This document shows positions 45,916 through 54,936 of a stretch of 64,000 bases of DNA, piece after piece. The notes beneath the pieces were generated by a model, which did no database searches, was not told the DNA's origin, and saw only the letters and a program-made list of their open reading frames with translations. Each line of letters starts with the position of its first letter. Within the stretch, counting starts at the first letter, position 1. The position numbers were made by a program, and so were the translations under genes. The DNA comes from Hyphomicrobiales bacterium (GTDB lineage: Bacteria; Pseudomonadota; Alphaproteobacteria; Rhizobiales; Beijerinckiaceae), in the NCBI GenBank assembly GCA_019075905.1, contig JAGXAM010000002.1, positions 62,001 to 126,000 on the forward strand. The letters are read 5' to 3'.

Positions 45916-47751
45916 ATGAGCGGGGAGCGGTCGGCGCTGCAGCACATCGAGAACGGCTGCGCCCGCGCGGTCGAAATCGCGGCGGGGCTGCTGGTCGCGG
46001 TCGAGGTGCTGGTGCTGCTTTCCGGCATCGTTGCGCGTGGTATCTTCGATCATCCGCTGATCTGGTCGGATGAACTGGCCGAAACCCTGTTCCTCTGGCT
46101 CGCCATGCTGGGAGCGACGCTGGCGCTGCAGCGTGGCCAGCATATGCGCATGACAGCGCTGGTGGCGCGCGCGCCGCAAGCGCATCGTGGCCTGTTCGAG
46201 GCTTTGGCTATGGCGGCCATGCTCGCCTTTTTGCTGCTGATCGCCTGGCCGGTCAAAACCTGGACGCTCGCCGCCATCGCCATCACCACGCCGGCCATGC
46301 AAATTTCCGGCGTCTGGCGGGCTGCCGCTTTCCCGGTCGGCATCGGCCTGATGATCGTGTTTTCGCTGCTGGCGCTGGCGCGCCGGGTTGCGCGGCGCGA
46401 TGCTCTCATCGCCCTCGGCGTGGTCGCCCTTGCCTGTCTCGGCCTCTGGCTGCTGCAGCCGCTGCTGGCGGGCCTCGGCAATCTCAATCTTCTGTTGTTT
46501 TTTGTCGGCATCGTCGGGCTTTGCGTTTTTTCCGGCGTGCCCATCGCCTTTGCCTTTGCGCTCGCCACCCTCGGCTATCTGGTGCTGACGACCAGGGTTC
46601 CGACCATGACCCTGGTCGGGCGCATGGACGAAGGCATGTCGCATCTGATCTTGCTGGCGGTGCCGTTGTTCGTGTTACTCGGCCAGCTCATCGAAATGAC
46701 CGGCATGGCCGCCGCCATGGTGCGCTTTCTCGCCAATCTCATCGGCCATTTGCGCGGCGGGCTCTCCTATGTGCTGATCGGCGCCATGTATCTGGTTTCA
46801 GGAATCTCCGGCGCCAAGGCCGCCGATATGGCCGCCGTCGCCCCCGCCCTGTTTCCGGAAATGATTGCCCGCGGCGCCGAACCCGGCGAGCTGGTGGCGC
46901 TGCTGGCCGCAACCGGAGCCCAGACCGAGACCATTCCGCCCTCGATCGTGCTGATCACCATCGGTTCGGTGGCCGGCGTCTCGATTGCCTCGCTCTTCAC
47001 CGGTGGCATGGTCCCCGGCCTGTTGCTGGCGATTGGCCTGTGCCTGGTCGTCGGCTTTCGCGCTCGCTCGGCCACCATCACCCTGCCGGAGAAGGCCGGC
47101 CGCAGCGTCATCTGGCGCAGCTTCATCAAGGCCCTACCGGCTCTCGCCCTGCCCATTCTGATCCGCTATGCAGTGGTGCGCGGCATTGCCACGGCCACCG
47201 AGGTTTCCACCATCGGCATCATCTATGCCGCCTTTGCCGGCCTGGTCATTTACCGGCAATTCGACTGGCGGCGGCTCATGCCGATCCTCGTCGATACGGC
47301 CGCCCTGTCGGGGGCGATCCTCATCATCATCGGCGCCGCCTCGGCCATGGCCTGGGGCCTTACGCAATCAGGCTTTTCAGCGCAGCTGGCGCAGTTCATG
47401 GCGCGCCTGCCGGGTGGCGCCACCGGCTTCATGGCGATTTCGATCATTGCCTTCGTCGTGCTCGGCAGCGTGCTGGAAGGCATTCCGGCGGTGGTCTTGT
47501 TCGGGCCGCTGCTGTTTCCGATTGCCCGGCATATGGGCATCAATGAAGTCCATTATGCCATGGTGGTGGTGCTCGCCATGGGGCTTGGCCTGTTTTCGCC
47601 GCCATTTGGCGTTGGCTATTACGCGGCCTGCGCCATCAGCAAGGTCAACCCGAATGCCGGCATCCGCCCGATCTGGGGCTATATGGCCGCCCTGCTCGCA
47701 GGCCTGGTGCTGGTCGCCGCCGTGCCCTGGTTCTCGACTGGTTTTCTCTGA
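45916..47751 (+). CDS. TRAP transporter fused small/large membrane subunit (DctQM)
   Basis: A 611-residue fusion. Residues 1 to about 160 are a DctQ-like four-helix small subunit (ARGIFDHPLIWSDELAETLF). The rest is DctM, with GLCVFSGVPIAFAFALATLG, SGISGAKAADMAAVAPALFP, ATGAQTETIPPSIVLITIGS and the C-terminal GLGLFSPPFGVGYYAACAI. Fusion of Q and M is common. With the preceding DctP it forms a complete importer. Confidence 0.94.
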   Translation: MSGERSALQHIENGCARAVEIAAGLLVAVEVLVLLSGIVARGIFDHPLIWSDELAETLFLWLAMLGATLALQRGQHMRMTALVARAPQAHRGLFEALAMAAMLAFLLLIAWPVKTWTLAAIAITTPAMQISGVWRAAAFPVGIGLMIVFSLLALARRVARRDALIALGVVALACLGLWLLQPLLAGLGNLNLLLFFVGIVGLCVFSGVPIAFAFALATLGYLVLTTRVPTMTLVGRMDEGMSHLILLAVPLFVLLGQLIEMTGMAAAMVRFLANLIGHLRGGLSYVLIGAMYLVSGISGAKAADMAAVAPALFPEMIARGAEPGELVALLAATGAQTETIPPSIVLITIGSVAGVSIASLFTGGMVPGLLLAIGLCLVVGFRARSATITLPEKAGRSVIWRSFIKALPALALPILIRYAVVRGIATATEVSTIGIIYAAFAGLVIYRQFDWRRLMPILVDTAALSGAILIIIGAASAMAWGLTQSGFSAQLAQFMARLPGGATGFMAISIIAFVVLGSVLEGIPAVVLFGPLLFPIARHMGINEVHYAMVVVLAMGLGLFSPPFGVGYYAACAISKVNPNAGIRPIWGYMAALLAGLVLVAAVPWFSTGFL

Positions 47752-47858
47752 GGCGGGGCCACATGGCCGCAATTTTGCTGGCAGGTGCCCCGGCCATCGC
47801 CTTCATGCTATCAACAGCACCCGACGGGCCATATTCAGGCCGTTTCCGGGAGATTGTG

Positions 47859-48065
47859 ATGAAACTCAGCGCGCGCAACCAGATCAAGGGCATCGTCAAG
47901 ACCATCAACCTCGGCACGACCACCGCACATGTCCAGATCGAGGTCGACGGTGTGATCATCACCTCATCGATAACCAATGAGGCGGTAAAGGACTTGAAAC
48001 TGAAAGTCGGCCAGGTCGCCTATGCGGTGATCAAGGCCTCCGATGTCATGATCGCCATCGACTGA
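47859..48065 (+). CDS. Molbindin-like TOBE-domain protein
   Basis: A 68-residue single TOBE/Mop domain (KLSARNQIKGIVKTINLGTT, then SITNEAVKDLKLKVGQVAYA and VIKASDVMIAID), like molbindins that bind molybdate. ATG 47859 follows GGGAGA; an upstream extension to 47763 has no similarity. It ends 9 bases before the convergent coxF stop. Storage of molybdate for the adjacent Mo-Cu CO dehydrogenase is an attractive inference. Confidence 0.87.
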   Translation: MKLSARNQIKGIVKTINLGTTTAHVQIEVDGVIITSSITNEAVKDLKLKVGQVAYAVIKASDVMIAID

Positions 48066-48074
48066 CCGGCGCGA

Positions 48075-48917
48075 TCAGCCGGCTTCAGGCTCGGGACTGC
48101 CAGCCCTTTGCGGCTGGCGGCGCCATGCCACCAGTTCGGCAAGGATCGACAGGGCGATTTCCTCCGGCGTGATCGCACCTATATCAAGACCTGCCGGCGC
48201 CTTGAGACCGGCGAGCTTGTCGGCACTGACCTTGTCCGCCAATTGCTCGCGCAGCCGCGCCGCCTTGCGCCGCGAGCCGACAAAGCCGACACGCTGGGCA
48301 TTGTGGTCGAGCGCCGCATTCAGGGCAGCAAGATCGCCCGCGCCCTGGGTCGCCACGATGATATAGCGCTCGCCCGGCGCCGGCGGCAGCTCAAACCCGG
48401 CATGAAAGGCGGTCCCCTCGGCAAATTGCCCGCGTTCCGCTTCCGGCGCGGCGACCGTCACCGCAAAATCGAATACGCCCGCCACGCTGGCCAGCGCCAC
48501 CGCAACCGGAGTCGCGCCCATGATCACCAGTTCCGGCCGTGGCAGATTGGGTTCGATGAAAATATCCATCGTGCCCTGGCTGGGGCACATATTGACGGCA
48601 TAAACCACGCCCGAGCGCGATTGCCCGCCCTCGACCCCAAGATCCTTCAGCAGGTCCTCGGGCTGGATCGACACCAGCCGCGGCCGCCCGTCGCGCAGGG
48701 CCTGGCGCGCGGCCCGCAGCACCGCGCCGCGCGCGCATCCCCCGCCGATCCAGCCGCCGACGATTTTGCCATCGGCCTCGATAATGGCCTTGGCGCCGGC
48801 CTTGGCCGCCGTCACCGCCACCGTGCGCACCACCGTGGCCAACACATAGGGACTGCGCGCATGCCGCAAATGCTGCACGAGATCATCAAAATCGATGAGT
48901 TTCTCCGGGCGGTTCAT
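48075..48917 (-). CDS. coxF: CoxF, XdhC-family Mo-enzyme maturation protein
   Basis: A 280-residue XdhC/CoxF homologue. The N-terminal half has the XdhC segment IGGGCARGAVLRAARQALRD and MDIFIEPN. The C-terminal half is a Rossmann-like domain (PELVIMGATPVAVALASVAG, RVGFVGSRRKAARLREQLAD, GLDIGAITPEEIALSILAEL). ATG 48917 overlaps the coxE stop by four bases; ATG 48932 is an alternative. XdhC proteins sulfurate or insert the Mo cofactor; CoxF belongs to the assembly of the CuSMoO2 site. Confidence 0.9.
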   Translation of the reverse strand: MNRPEKLIDFDDLVQHLRHARSPYVLATVVRTVAVTAAKAGAKAIIEADGKIVGGWIGGGCARGAVLRAARQALRDGRPRLVSIQPEDLLKDLGVEGGQSRSGVVYAVNMCPSQGTMDIFIEPNLPRPELVIMGATPVAVALASVAGVFDFAVTVAAPEAERGQFAEGTAFHAGFELPPAPGERYIIVATQGAGDLAALNAALDHNAQRVGFVGSRRKAARLREQLADKVSADKLAGLKAPAGLDIGAITPEEIALSILAELVAWRRQPQRAGSPEPEAG

Positions 48918-50098
48918 TGCATCGTCAACCATGGTTCGAGCGCCGCCAGACTTTCGAGCGAATGCGCGGCGGCAAAATGATCGATGAACGGCAGCGCCTC
49001 GCGCATGCCGCGCGCTTCCGGCGCATAATCCTTCCAGCCGATCAGCGGATTGAGCCACAGGATGCGGCGGCACCTTTGTCGCAAACGGCGCATTTCATGG
49101 GCCAGCGCGCCCGGCACCCCGGTGTCGAAGCCGTCCGAAAATATCATCACCAGCGTCCGCCCGCGCAGCGCCCGCCGCGCATGATAGCGGTTGAAATCAG
49201 CCAGACACCCAGCAATGCGCGTGCCCCCGCCCATGCCCTGCGCCACCAGCCCGAGCCGATCCAGCGCGCGTTGCAGGTCGCGATCCTTGAGCACGGCGCC
49301 GATATTGGCAATTTGCGTATGGAACACATAGGCTTCCGCCCTGCGAAAGGCATGGACGGCGCCGTGCATGAAGCGCGCGAACCAGGGCGTATAAAGCGCC
49401 ATCGATCCCGAGGCATCCATCAGCATCACCAGCCGCAAGGGCTTTGGCTTCTTAATGCGCCACACCTGCTGCAGCGGTTCGCCGCCCGAAGCAATACTGC
49501 GATGCAGCGTGCGGCGCAGATCAAGCTTCTGCCCGCGCCGCGCCAGCCGCAGGCGCCGGGTCAGCCTCGTGCGCATCAAGCGCGCCAGCCGCTGTGCCAG
49601 CGCCTGCGCCTTTTCAATGTCTTCAGCATCGGCAATGTGGCGGACATCGCGGCTCATCAAGGCCTGCGCCGACGAGGCATTGCGCCGCTGGCTGCGGCTG
49701 TCAGCGGGGTTGGCATCGTCCTGGGTGTCGGCGGGGTTGGCCTCATCGGCATCGCGCGCCTGCTGGTCTTGCGCTCCGGCAGCATCGCCGAGCCGGCGGC
49801 CGCGCTGCTGGCGTTCCGGCGGGGTGCCGACCAGCACACCGGCGATCCGCTGGCCGTGGCGCAGATAAAAGGCGTCGAACAGCCGGTCGAATTTCAGCCA
49901 GTCGTCATGATTGGCGCAGCACAGCGGCTTGAGCGCGCCGCGCAGCAAATGCGGCGAACCATTGGCCGGCGATGCCAGCAACAGCGCCGCATCCTGCGTC
50001 TCTTTCATGCCAATACGAAACGCATTGTCGCGCAGCAGCGCCATAAAGCCGCCGAGCTTCACGAGCCCGCTTTCGCCCGGGGAGGTGCCGCCGGTCAC
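48914..50098 (-). CDS. coxE: CoxE, VWA-domain maturation protein
   Basis: A 394-residue protein. The C-terminal von Willebrand A domain carries the MIDAS motif DASGS plus a Thr in GGGTRIAG and Asp in FSDGFDTG. The N-terminal half is the CoxE-specific region with an Asp/Ala/Gln-rich linker (about residues 100-145). The GTG start overlaps the coxD stop by four bases. With the MoxR-type ATPase CoxD it forms a chaperone pair needed for maturation of the CO dehydrogenase active site in A. carboxidovorans. Confidence 0.92.
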   Translation of the reverse strand: MTGGTSPGESGLVKLGGFMALLRDNAFRIGMKETQDAALLLASPANGSPHLLRGALKPLCCANHDDWLKFDRLFDAFYLRHGQRIAGVLVGTPPERQQRGRRLGDAAGAQDQQARDADEANPADTQDDANPADSRSQRRNASSAQALMSRDVRHIADAEDIEKAQALAQRLARLMRTRLTRRLRLARRGQKLDLRRTLHRSIASGGEPLQQVWRIKKPKPLRLVMLMDASGSMALYTPWFARFMHGAVHAFRRAEAYVFHTQIANIGAVLKDRDLQRALDRLGLVAQGMGGGTRIAGCLADFNRYHARRALRGRTLVMIFSDGFDTGVPGALAHEMRRLRQRCRRILWLNPLIGWKDYAPEARGMREALPFIDHFAAAHSLESLAALEPWLTMQ

Positions 50099-50979
50099 GC
50101 TACCGCCTCCAGTTTGCCGGTGAGTCGCGCCATCACCTCAAAGCTGATGGTGGCGCGGTCATCGCGGGTTTTCAACAGCGCCGCAAGACAGGCATAGGCC
50201 TCCTGCGGGCTTGCGCCCAGATCCTCGACCTTGAGGCCGATGAGACTGGCGGCCCAGTCCAGCGCCTCCGCCACCCCGGGGCGCTTGGCCAAATCTTCCT
50301 TGCGCAGGGCGGCGACGATTTCCGCGACCTGCCCGGCCAGTCGGGCGGTGATGCCCGGCAATCTGGTCATGAGAATGCGCGTTTCCCGGCTGATGTCGGG
50401 AAATTCCAGATAATGATAAAGACAGCGCCGTCGCAGCGCGTCGGAAATATCGCGCGTGCCGTTGGAGGTCAGGATGATCCGAGGCATGGTCACGGCCGAC
50501 AAGGTTCCAAGCTCGGGAATCGTCACCTGGAAATCCGACAGGAGTTCGAGCAGGAAGGCCTCGAATTCCTCGTCGGCCCGGTCGATTTCGTCGATCAGCA
50601 AGACCACGGGTTGCGGGCTGCGGATTGCCCGTAACAAGGGCCGCTCCAGCAGATAAGGCGCTGAAAAGACGTGCGCTTCCAGCGCATCAGCGGCACCCTG
50701 CCCCTCGCGCAGCCGGATCGCCAGCAACTGCTTCTGGTAGTTCCATTCATAAAGCGCGGCGTTTTGGTCAAGGCCCTCATAGCATTGCAGCCGGATCAGC
50801 TGGCATTCATGCAACTGCGCCAGTGCCTTGGCCACTTCGGTCTTGCCGACGCCCGCCTCGCCCTCGATCAGCAGCGGGCGCTGCAGATAATCCATCAGCC
50901 ACAGCACTGCCACGAGATCGGAATCGGCGATATAACCCACCGCTTCCAGTCTCGCAGCCATGGTCTCGCGCGTCAGCAT
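50095..50979 (-). CDS. coxD: CoxD, MoxR-type AAA+ ATPase
   Basis: A 294-residue ATPase with Walker A GEAGVGKT, Walker B VVLLIDEIDRAD, sensor-1 ILTSNGTRD and arginine-containing ALRRRCLYHYLEFP. In A. carboxidovorans CoxD is needed to build the [CuSMoO2] cluster. It is coupled to coxE (GTGA overlap) and starts 24 bases after coxL. Confidence 0.94.
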   Translation of the reverse strand: MLTRETMAARLEAVGYIADSDLVAVLWLMDYLQRPLLIEGEAGVGKTEVAKALAQLHECQLIRLQCYEGLDQNAALYEWNYQKQLLAIRLREGQGAADALEAHVFSAPYLLERPLLRAIRSPQPVVLLIDEIDRADEEFEAFLLELLSDFQVTIPELGTLSAVTMPRIILTSNGTRDISDALRRRCLYHYLEFPDISRETRILMTRLPGITARLAGQVAEIVAALRKEDLAKRPGVAEALDWAASLIGLKVEDLGASPQEAYACLAALLKTRDDRATISFEVMARLTGKLEAVA

Positions 50980-51003
50980 CAGCGAAGCTCCGCCTTGCTC
51001 CCG

Positions 51004-53424
51004 CTACCCGGTCACGCCGAGCTTTTCGGCAGCCTTCCACAACCGCCAGGCATCATGCGGCATCTGAATATGGGTCGAGCCAAGGAATGAAAACGCATCA
51101 TTGACGGCATTGGAGAATGCCGGCACGCCGCCGACATTCGGACTTTCACCCACGCCCTTGGCACCAATCGGGTGATGTGGCGACGGCGTCACCGTGTGGC
51201 CGGTCTCCCAATGCGGGGTTTCGACGGCGGTTGGCAGGAAGAAATCCATGAAGGAGGCTCCCATGACATTGCCCATGTCATCGTAGCGGATTTCCTGGCC
51301 CATGCTGATGGCGAAAGCCTCCGTGAGCCCACCATGCACCTGCCCTTCGATGATCATCGGGTTGATGCGCGTGCCGCAATCATCGAGCGCATAGAAGCGT
51401 CGGGTCTTGGCGACACCCGTATCAACGTCGATATCCATGACGCAAATATAGGCGCCGAACGGATAGGTCATATTCGGCGGATCATAATAGCTCACCGCTT
51501 CCAGCCCCGGTTCCATCCCCGGCGGCGGCGCGTGATAGGCGACCCAGGCAATATCTGTCATGGTCTTGAAGCGCTCGGGCACGCCTTTCACCTGGAACCG
51601 GTCGATATCGAAGGTCAGGTCGTCCTCATGGACTTCGAGCAGCCAGGCGGCGATCATCTGCGCCTTGGCCCTGATCTTGCGCGCCGCCATGGCAATCGCC
51701 GCCCCGGCCACCGGGGTCGAGCGCGAGCCATAGGTGCCAAGTCCGTAGGGCGCCGTGTCAGTATTGCCCTCCTCGACCATAATATCGCTGGCGGCAATGC
51801 CGATCTCGCTGGCAATGATCTGCGCCCAGGTGGTCTCATGGCCCTGACCGGTGCTCTTGGTTCCGACACGGGCAATGGCGCTGCCGGTGGGATGGATCCT
51901 GATTTCGCAGGAATCAAACATGGCAAGGCCGAGAATATCGCAATTCTTGGAAGGCCCGGCCCCGACGATTTCGGTAAAGAAGCACACGCCAATGCCCATG
52001 ATGCTGCGGGTCTCGCCGCGCTTGAAGGCCTCGCGCCTGGTCTTTTGCTCGGCGCGCAGCCCGGCATAATCGACCGCCGCCATCGCCTTGTTCAGCGCCG
52101 TCGCATAATCGCCGCTGTCATATTCCCAGCCGAGCGCCGATTGATAGGGGAATTGCTCGCGCCTGATGAAATTCTTCAGGCGCAATTCGGCCGGGTCCAT
52201 GCCGAGCTTCTGCGCCAGAATATCCATGCCGCGTTCGATGGCATAGGCCGCCTCGGTCACACGGAACGAGCAGCGATAGGCCACGCCGCCGGGGGCCTTG
52301 TTGGTATAGACGCCATCGACGCAAAGATGCGCCACCGGAAAATCATAAGAACCGGTGATGATATTGGAAAAGCCGGCGGGCCATTTGGACGGATCGGCGC
52401 AGGCATCAAAGGCACCATGATCCGCCAGAATATGCACCCTGAGGCCGGTGACCTTGCCGTCCCTGGTGGCGGCGATTTCCGTGCGCATGTGATAATCGCG
52501 GGCAAAGGAGGTGGTGGAGAGATTCTCCATCCGGTCCTCGACCCATTTGACCGGTCTGCCCGTGACAATCGACGCCACGACGGCACAGACATAGCCGGCA
52601 TAGGCGCCAACCTTGTTGCCAAAACCGCCACCGACATCCGGCGCGATCACGTGGATCTTGTGTTCGGGGAGTTTCGATATCAGCGACACCACGGTGCGGA
52701 TGACATGCGGTGCCTGAAACGTACCCCAGAGCGTCAACTCGCCCTTGATCTTGTCGAATGAGGCAAGGCACTGGCAGGTCTCGAGCGGCGAGGGATGGGT
52801 GCGGTGATAGGACAGCAACTCGTCGATCTTCACCTCGGCGCGGTTAAACGCCTCATCAGTCAGCGACTTGTCGCCCACCTGCCATTTGAAAATATGATTG
52901 TGGTGGTCGCGCTTGCCATGGGCACCCTCAGTCTTGCCGGCGAGATCCTCGCGCAGCACCGGTGCATCTGCTGCCATGGCCTTGAACGGATCGACAATGA
53001 CCGGCAATTCCTCGTAATCGGCTTCAACCAGTTCGACCCCGTCGGCCGCGGCCTGCAGGCTGGTCGCCACCACAAAGGCAATTTCCTGATTTTGAAACAG
53101 CACCTTGCCGTCAGCCAGCACCATCTGCACATCGCCCGCCAGCGTCGGCATCCAGGCGAGATTGACGGTTTTCAGGGTCTCGGCGGTGATTACCGCCACC
53201 ACACCGGGCACTTTCTCGGCCTTTGACGTGTCGATCTTCCTGATCCGCGCATGGGCATAGGACGAGCGCACCATGTCGCCATAGAGCATGGCCGGCAGCT
53301 TGATGTCATCGACATAGGTGCCGCGCCCCTGGGTGAAGCGCACATCCTCGACGCGCTTGCGCTTGCAGCCCATGCCTTCGAGCCGGGCCTCACGGGCTTC
53401 TCTGGTCGGGGTCATGTCGTTCAT
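51004..53424 (-). CDS. coxL: Carbon monoxide dehydrogenase large subunit, form I
   Basis: An 806-residue molybdopterin subunit oxidising CO to CO2. The form I active-site loop AYRCSFR is present with the Cu-bridging Cys385 (388 in A. carboxidovorans), and Glu760 stands in GAKGVGES (763 in the reference). Form II enzymes have AYRGAGR instead, so this is a true CO oxidiser by sequence. Molybdopterin-binding segments such as GGGFGNKVG and [11 protein letters not shown] are visible. ATG 53424 overlaps the coxS stop by four bases. Confidence 0.97.
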   Translation of the reverse strand: MNDMTPTREAREARLEGMGCKRKRVEDVRFTQGRGTYVDDIKLPAMLYGDMVRSSYAHARIRKIDTSKAEKVPGVVAVITAETLKTVNLAWMPTLAGDVQMVLADGKVLFQNQEIAFVVATSLQAAADGVELVEADYEELPVIVDPFKAMAADAPVLREDLAGKTEGAHGKRDHHNHIFKWQVGDKSLTDEAFNRAEVKIDELLSYHRTHPSPLETCQCLASFDKIKGELTLWGTFQAPHVIRTVVSLISKLPEHKIHVIAPDVGGGFGNKVGAYAGYVCAVVASIVTGRPVKWVEDRMENLSTTSFARDYHMRTEIAATRDGKVTGLRVHILADHGAFDACADPSKWPAGFSNIITGSYDFPVAHLCVDGVYTNKAPGGVAYRCSFRVTEAAYAIERGMDILAQKLGMDPAELRLKNFIRREQFPYQSALGWEYDSGDYATALNKAMAAVDYAGLRAEQKTRREAFKRGETRSIMGIGVCFFTEIVGAGPSKNCDILGLAMFDSCEIRIHPTGSAIARVGTKSTGQGHETTWAQIIASEIGIAASDIMVEEGNTDTAPYGLGTYGSRSTPVAGAAIAMAARKIRAKAQMIAAWLLEVHEDDLTFDIDRFQVKGVPERFKTMTDIAWVAYHAPPPGMEPGLEAVSYYDPPNMTYPFGAYICVMDIDVDTGVAKTRRFYALDDCGTRINPMIIEGQVHGGLTEAFAISMGQEIRYDDMGNVMGASFMDFFLPTAVETPHWETGHTVTPSPHHPIGAKGVGESPNVGGVPAFSNAVNDAFSFLGSTHIQMPHDAWRLWKAAEKLGVTG

Positions 53425-53921
53425 TGCGCTGCCTCCGCGATTGTCTCGCCGTTGAGCGTTGCTGCCGCGTGCTGAATGGCCTTGACGATGTTCTGGTAGC
53501 CGGTGCATCGGCAAAGGTTGCCGGCAATGCCCTGACGAATGTCATCCTCACTGGGGTGCGGATTTTCCTGCAACAGGCGCCAGGCGCGCAGGATCATGCC
53601 CGGCGTGCAATAGCCGCATTGCAGCCCGTGCATCTGCCGGAAGCTTTCCTGCAGCTGGTGCAGGGTGCCATTGGCCTCGGCCATGCCCTCGATGGTGCGG
53701 ATCTGCGCGCCTTCGGCCTGCACCGCAAACCGGGTGCAGGATTTCACCGAAACGCCGTCGAGATCGATGGTGCAGGCGCCGCAATGGCTGGTCTCGCAGC
53801 CAATATGCGTGCCTGTGAGGTTCAGCGTCTCGCGTATGAAATGCACCAGCAAGGTTCGTGGTTCGGCAAGGCCGCTGACCTCCTCGCCATTCACGGTCAT
53901 TGTCACATTGATCTTTGCCAT
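53421..53921 (-). CDS. coxS: Carbon monoxide dehydrogenase small [2Fe-2S] subunit
   Basis: A 166-residue iron-sulfur subunit. The plant-type cluster ligands lie in [16 protein letters not shown] with a following Cys, and the second cluster in [12 protein letters not shown] and [12 protein letters not shown]. It passes electrons from the Mo-Cu centre to the FAD in CoxM. The M-S-L gene order, with coxS between coxM and coxL, is the form I arrangement (form II operons are S-L-M). Confidence 0.96.
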   Translation of the reverse strand: MAKINVTMTVNGEEVSGLAEPRTLLVHFIRETLNLTGTHIGCETSHCGACTIDLDGVSVKSCTRFAVQAEGAQIRTIEGMAEANGTLHQLQESFRQMHGLQCGYCTPGMILRAWRLLQENPHPSEDDIRQGIAGNLCRCTGYQNIVKAIQHAAATLNGETIAEAAQ

Positions 53922-53945
53922 GGCCCGCTTCTCCCGCTTGTCGTT

Positions 53946-54806
53946 TCAGGCAGCGCGCTGCTGCGCCCGGGCCAGCGCCCGCGCCAGCATGATGCCTGCC
54001 ATTTTGCGTCGATAATCCGCCGGGCCGCGCCCGTCGGCGGCCGGATCGGTGATGGCTTCAGCCGCAGCCACCGCCTTTTTCACGGCGTCAGCCTCCAGAC
54101 GGGTGCCGACCAGCAGCGCGGCGGCGTCCTTGGCCCAGAGCGGCGTCGGCGCCACATTGGTGAGGCCGATGGCGCAGCTCGTCACCTCGCCACTCCGCAG
54201 CGTCAGCGCCACGGCCGCAGCCGCGACCGCATAGTCCCCGACCTTGCGTTTCAGCTTCTCATAGGCCACGCCCTGGCCCGCCACCACCGGCACCTGGATC
54301 GCCGTGACGATCTCGCCGGCGGCCAGCGCCGTATCATAGGCGCCGCGATAAAATTCCCGCGCCTTGATCTGCCGCGCGCCCTTGGGACCCTGCACCATAT
54401 ATGTTGCATCAAGGCACATCATCACCGCGGGCATGTCATTGCCGGGATCGCCATTGGCGACATTGCCGCCCAGCGTGCCAAGCGCCCTTATTTGCGGATC
54501 AGCGATCTGTTGCGCGGCCTCAATCAGCAGCGGCGCCTTGACCTGTACCAGAGCAGAACCCAGCAGCGCCCTTTGCGTCACCATGGCCCCTATAACGAGC
54601 CCGTCCGGCTCCTCGCGCAGCACCGCCAGATCGGCAATTGCAGCAAGATCAACAAGATGCGAGGGCGACGCCAGGCGTTGCTTCATCATCGGAATCAGGC
54701 TGTGGCCGCCTGCCAGCGGGCGCGCTTCGTCGCCATGGGTGGCCAGCATGGCGATCGCGTCGCTCAGGGTTTTGGGACGCAGATATTCGAAAGCGCCGGG
54801 GATCAT
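53946..54806 (-). CDS. coxM: Carbon monoxide dehydrogenase medium (FAD) subunit
   Basis: A 286-residue flavoprotein. FAD motifs PLAGGHSLIPMMKQRL (AGGHS) and RALGTLGGNVANGDPGNDMP (TIGGN-like) are present, with the C-terminal CO-dehydrogenase flavoprotein domain. ATG 54806 follows CGGAG. The 123-bp gap before it holds three 20-bp spaced repeats (54883-54936) that probably control the operon. Confidence 0.96.
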   Translation of the reverse strand: MIPGAFEYLRPKTLSDAIAMLATHGDEARPLAGGHSLIPMMKQRLASPSHLVDLAAIADLAVLREEPDGLVIGAMVTQRALLGSALVQVKAPLLIEAAQQIADPQIRALGTLGGNVANGDPGNDMPAVMMCLDATYMVQGPKGARQIKAREFYRGAYDTALAAGEIVTAIQVPVVAGQGVAYEKLKRKVGDYAVAAAAVALTLRSGEVTSCAIGLTNVAPTPLWAKDAAALLVGTRLEADAVKKAVAAAEAITDPAADGRGPADYRRKMAGIMLARALARAQQRAA

Positions 54807-54882
54807 CACGAGAACTCCGCGATTGATTTAAGTCAATGCGGGGTAACTGACGCCATGGTGCAATGCACATTCAAGGCCCGCC

Positions 54883-54936
54883 GCACGAGGCCTCCCTCAA
54901 GCGCACGAGTTGCGTCGAATTTGCACGAATTACGTC
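54883..54936. promoter_or_regulatory. Three GCACGA repeats at 20-bp spacing upstream of coxM
   Basis: GCACGAG at 54883, GCACGAGTTGCGTC at 54903 and GCACGAATTACGTC at 54923 start exactly 20 bases apart, about two helical turns. The last two share 12 of 14 bases. LytTR proteins bind direct repeats with about this period, and the upstream gene coxC encodes a LytTR protein. The array ends at the coxC 3' end and lies 77-130 bases from the coxM start. Confidence 0.6.

Noticed and set aside
45316-46644. Open frame of 442 codons on the minus strand
   Set aside because: Antisense to the TRAP genes; composition is typical of a shadow frame.
48917-50197. Open frame of 426 codons on the plus strand
   Set aside because: Antisense to coxE.
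51172-52761. Open frame of 529 codons on the plus strand
   Set aside because: Antisense to coxL; CoxL has all form I residues.
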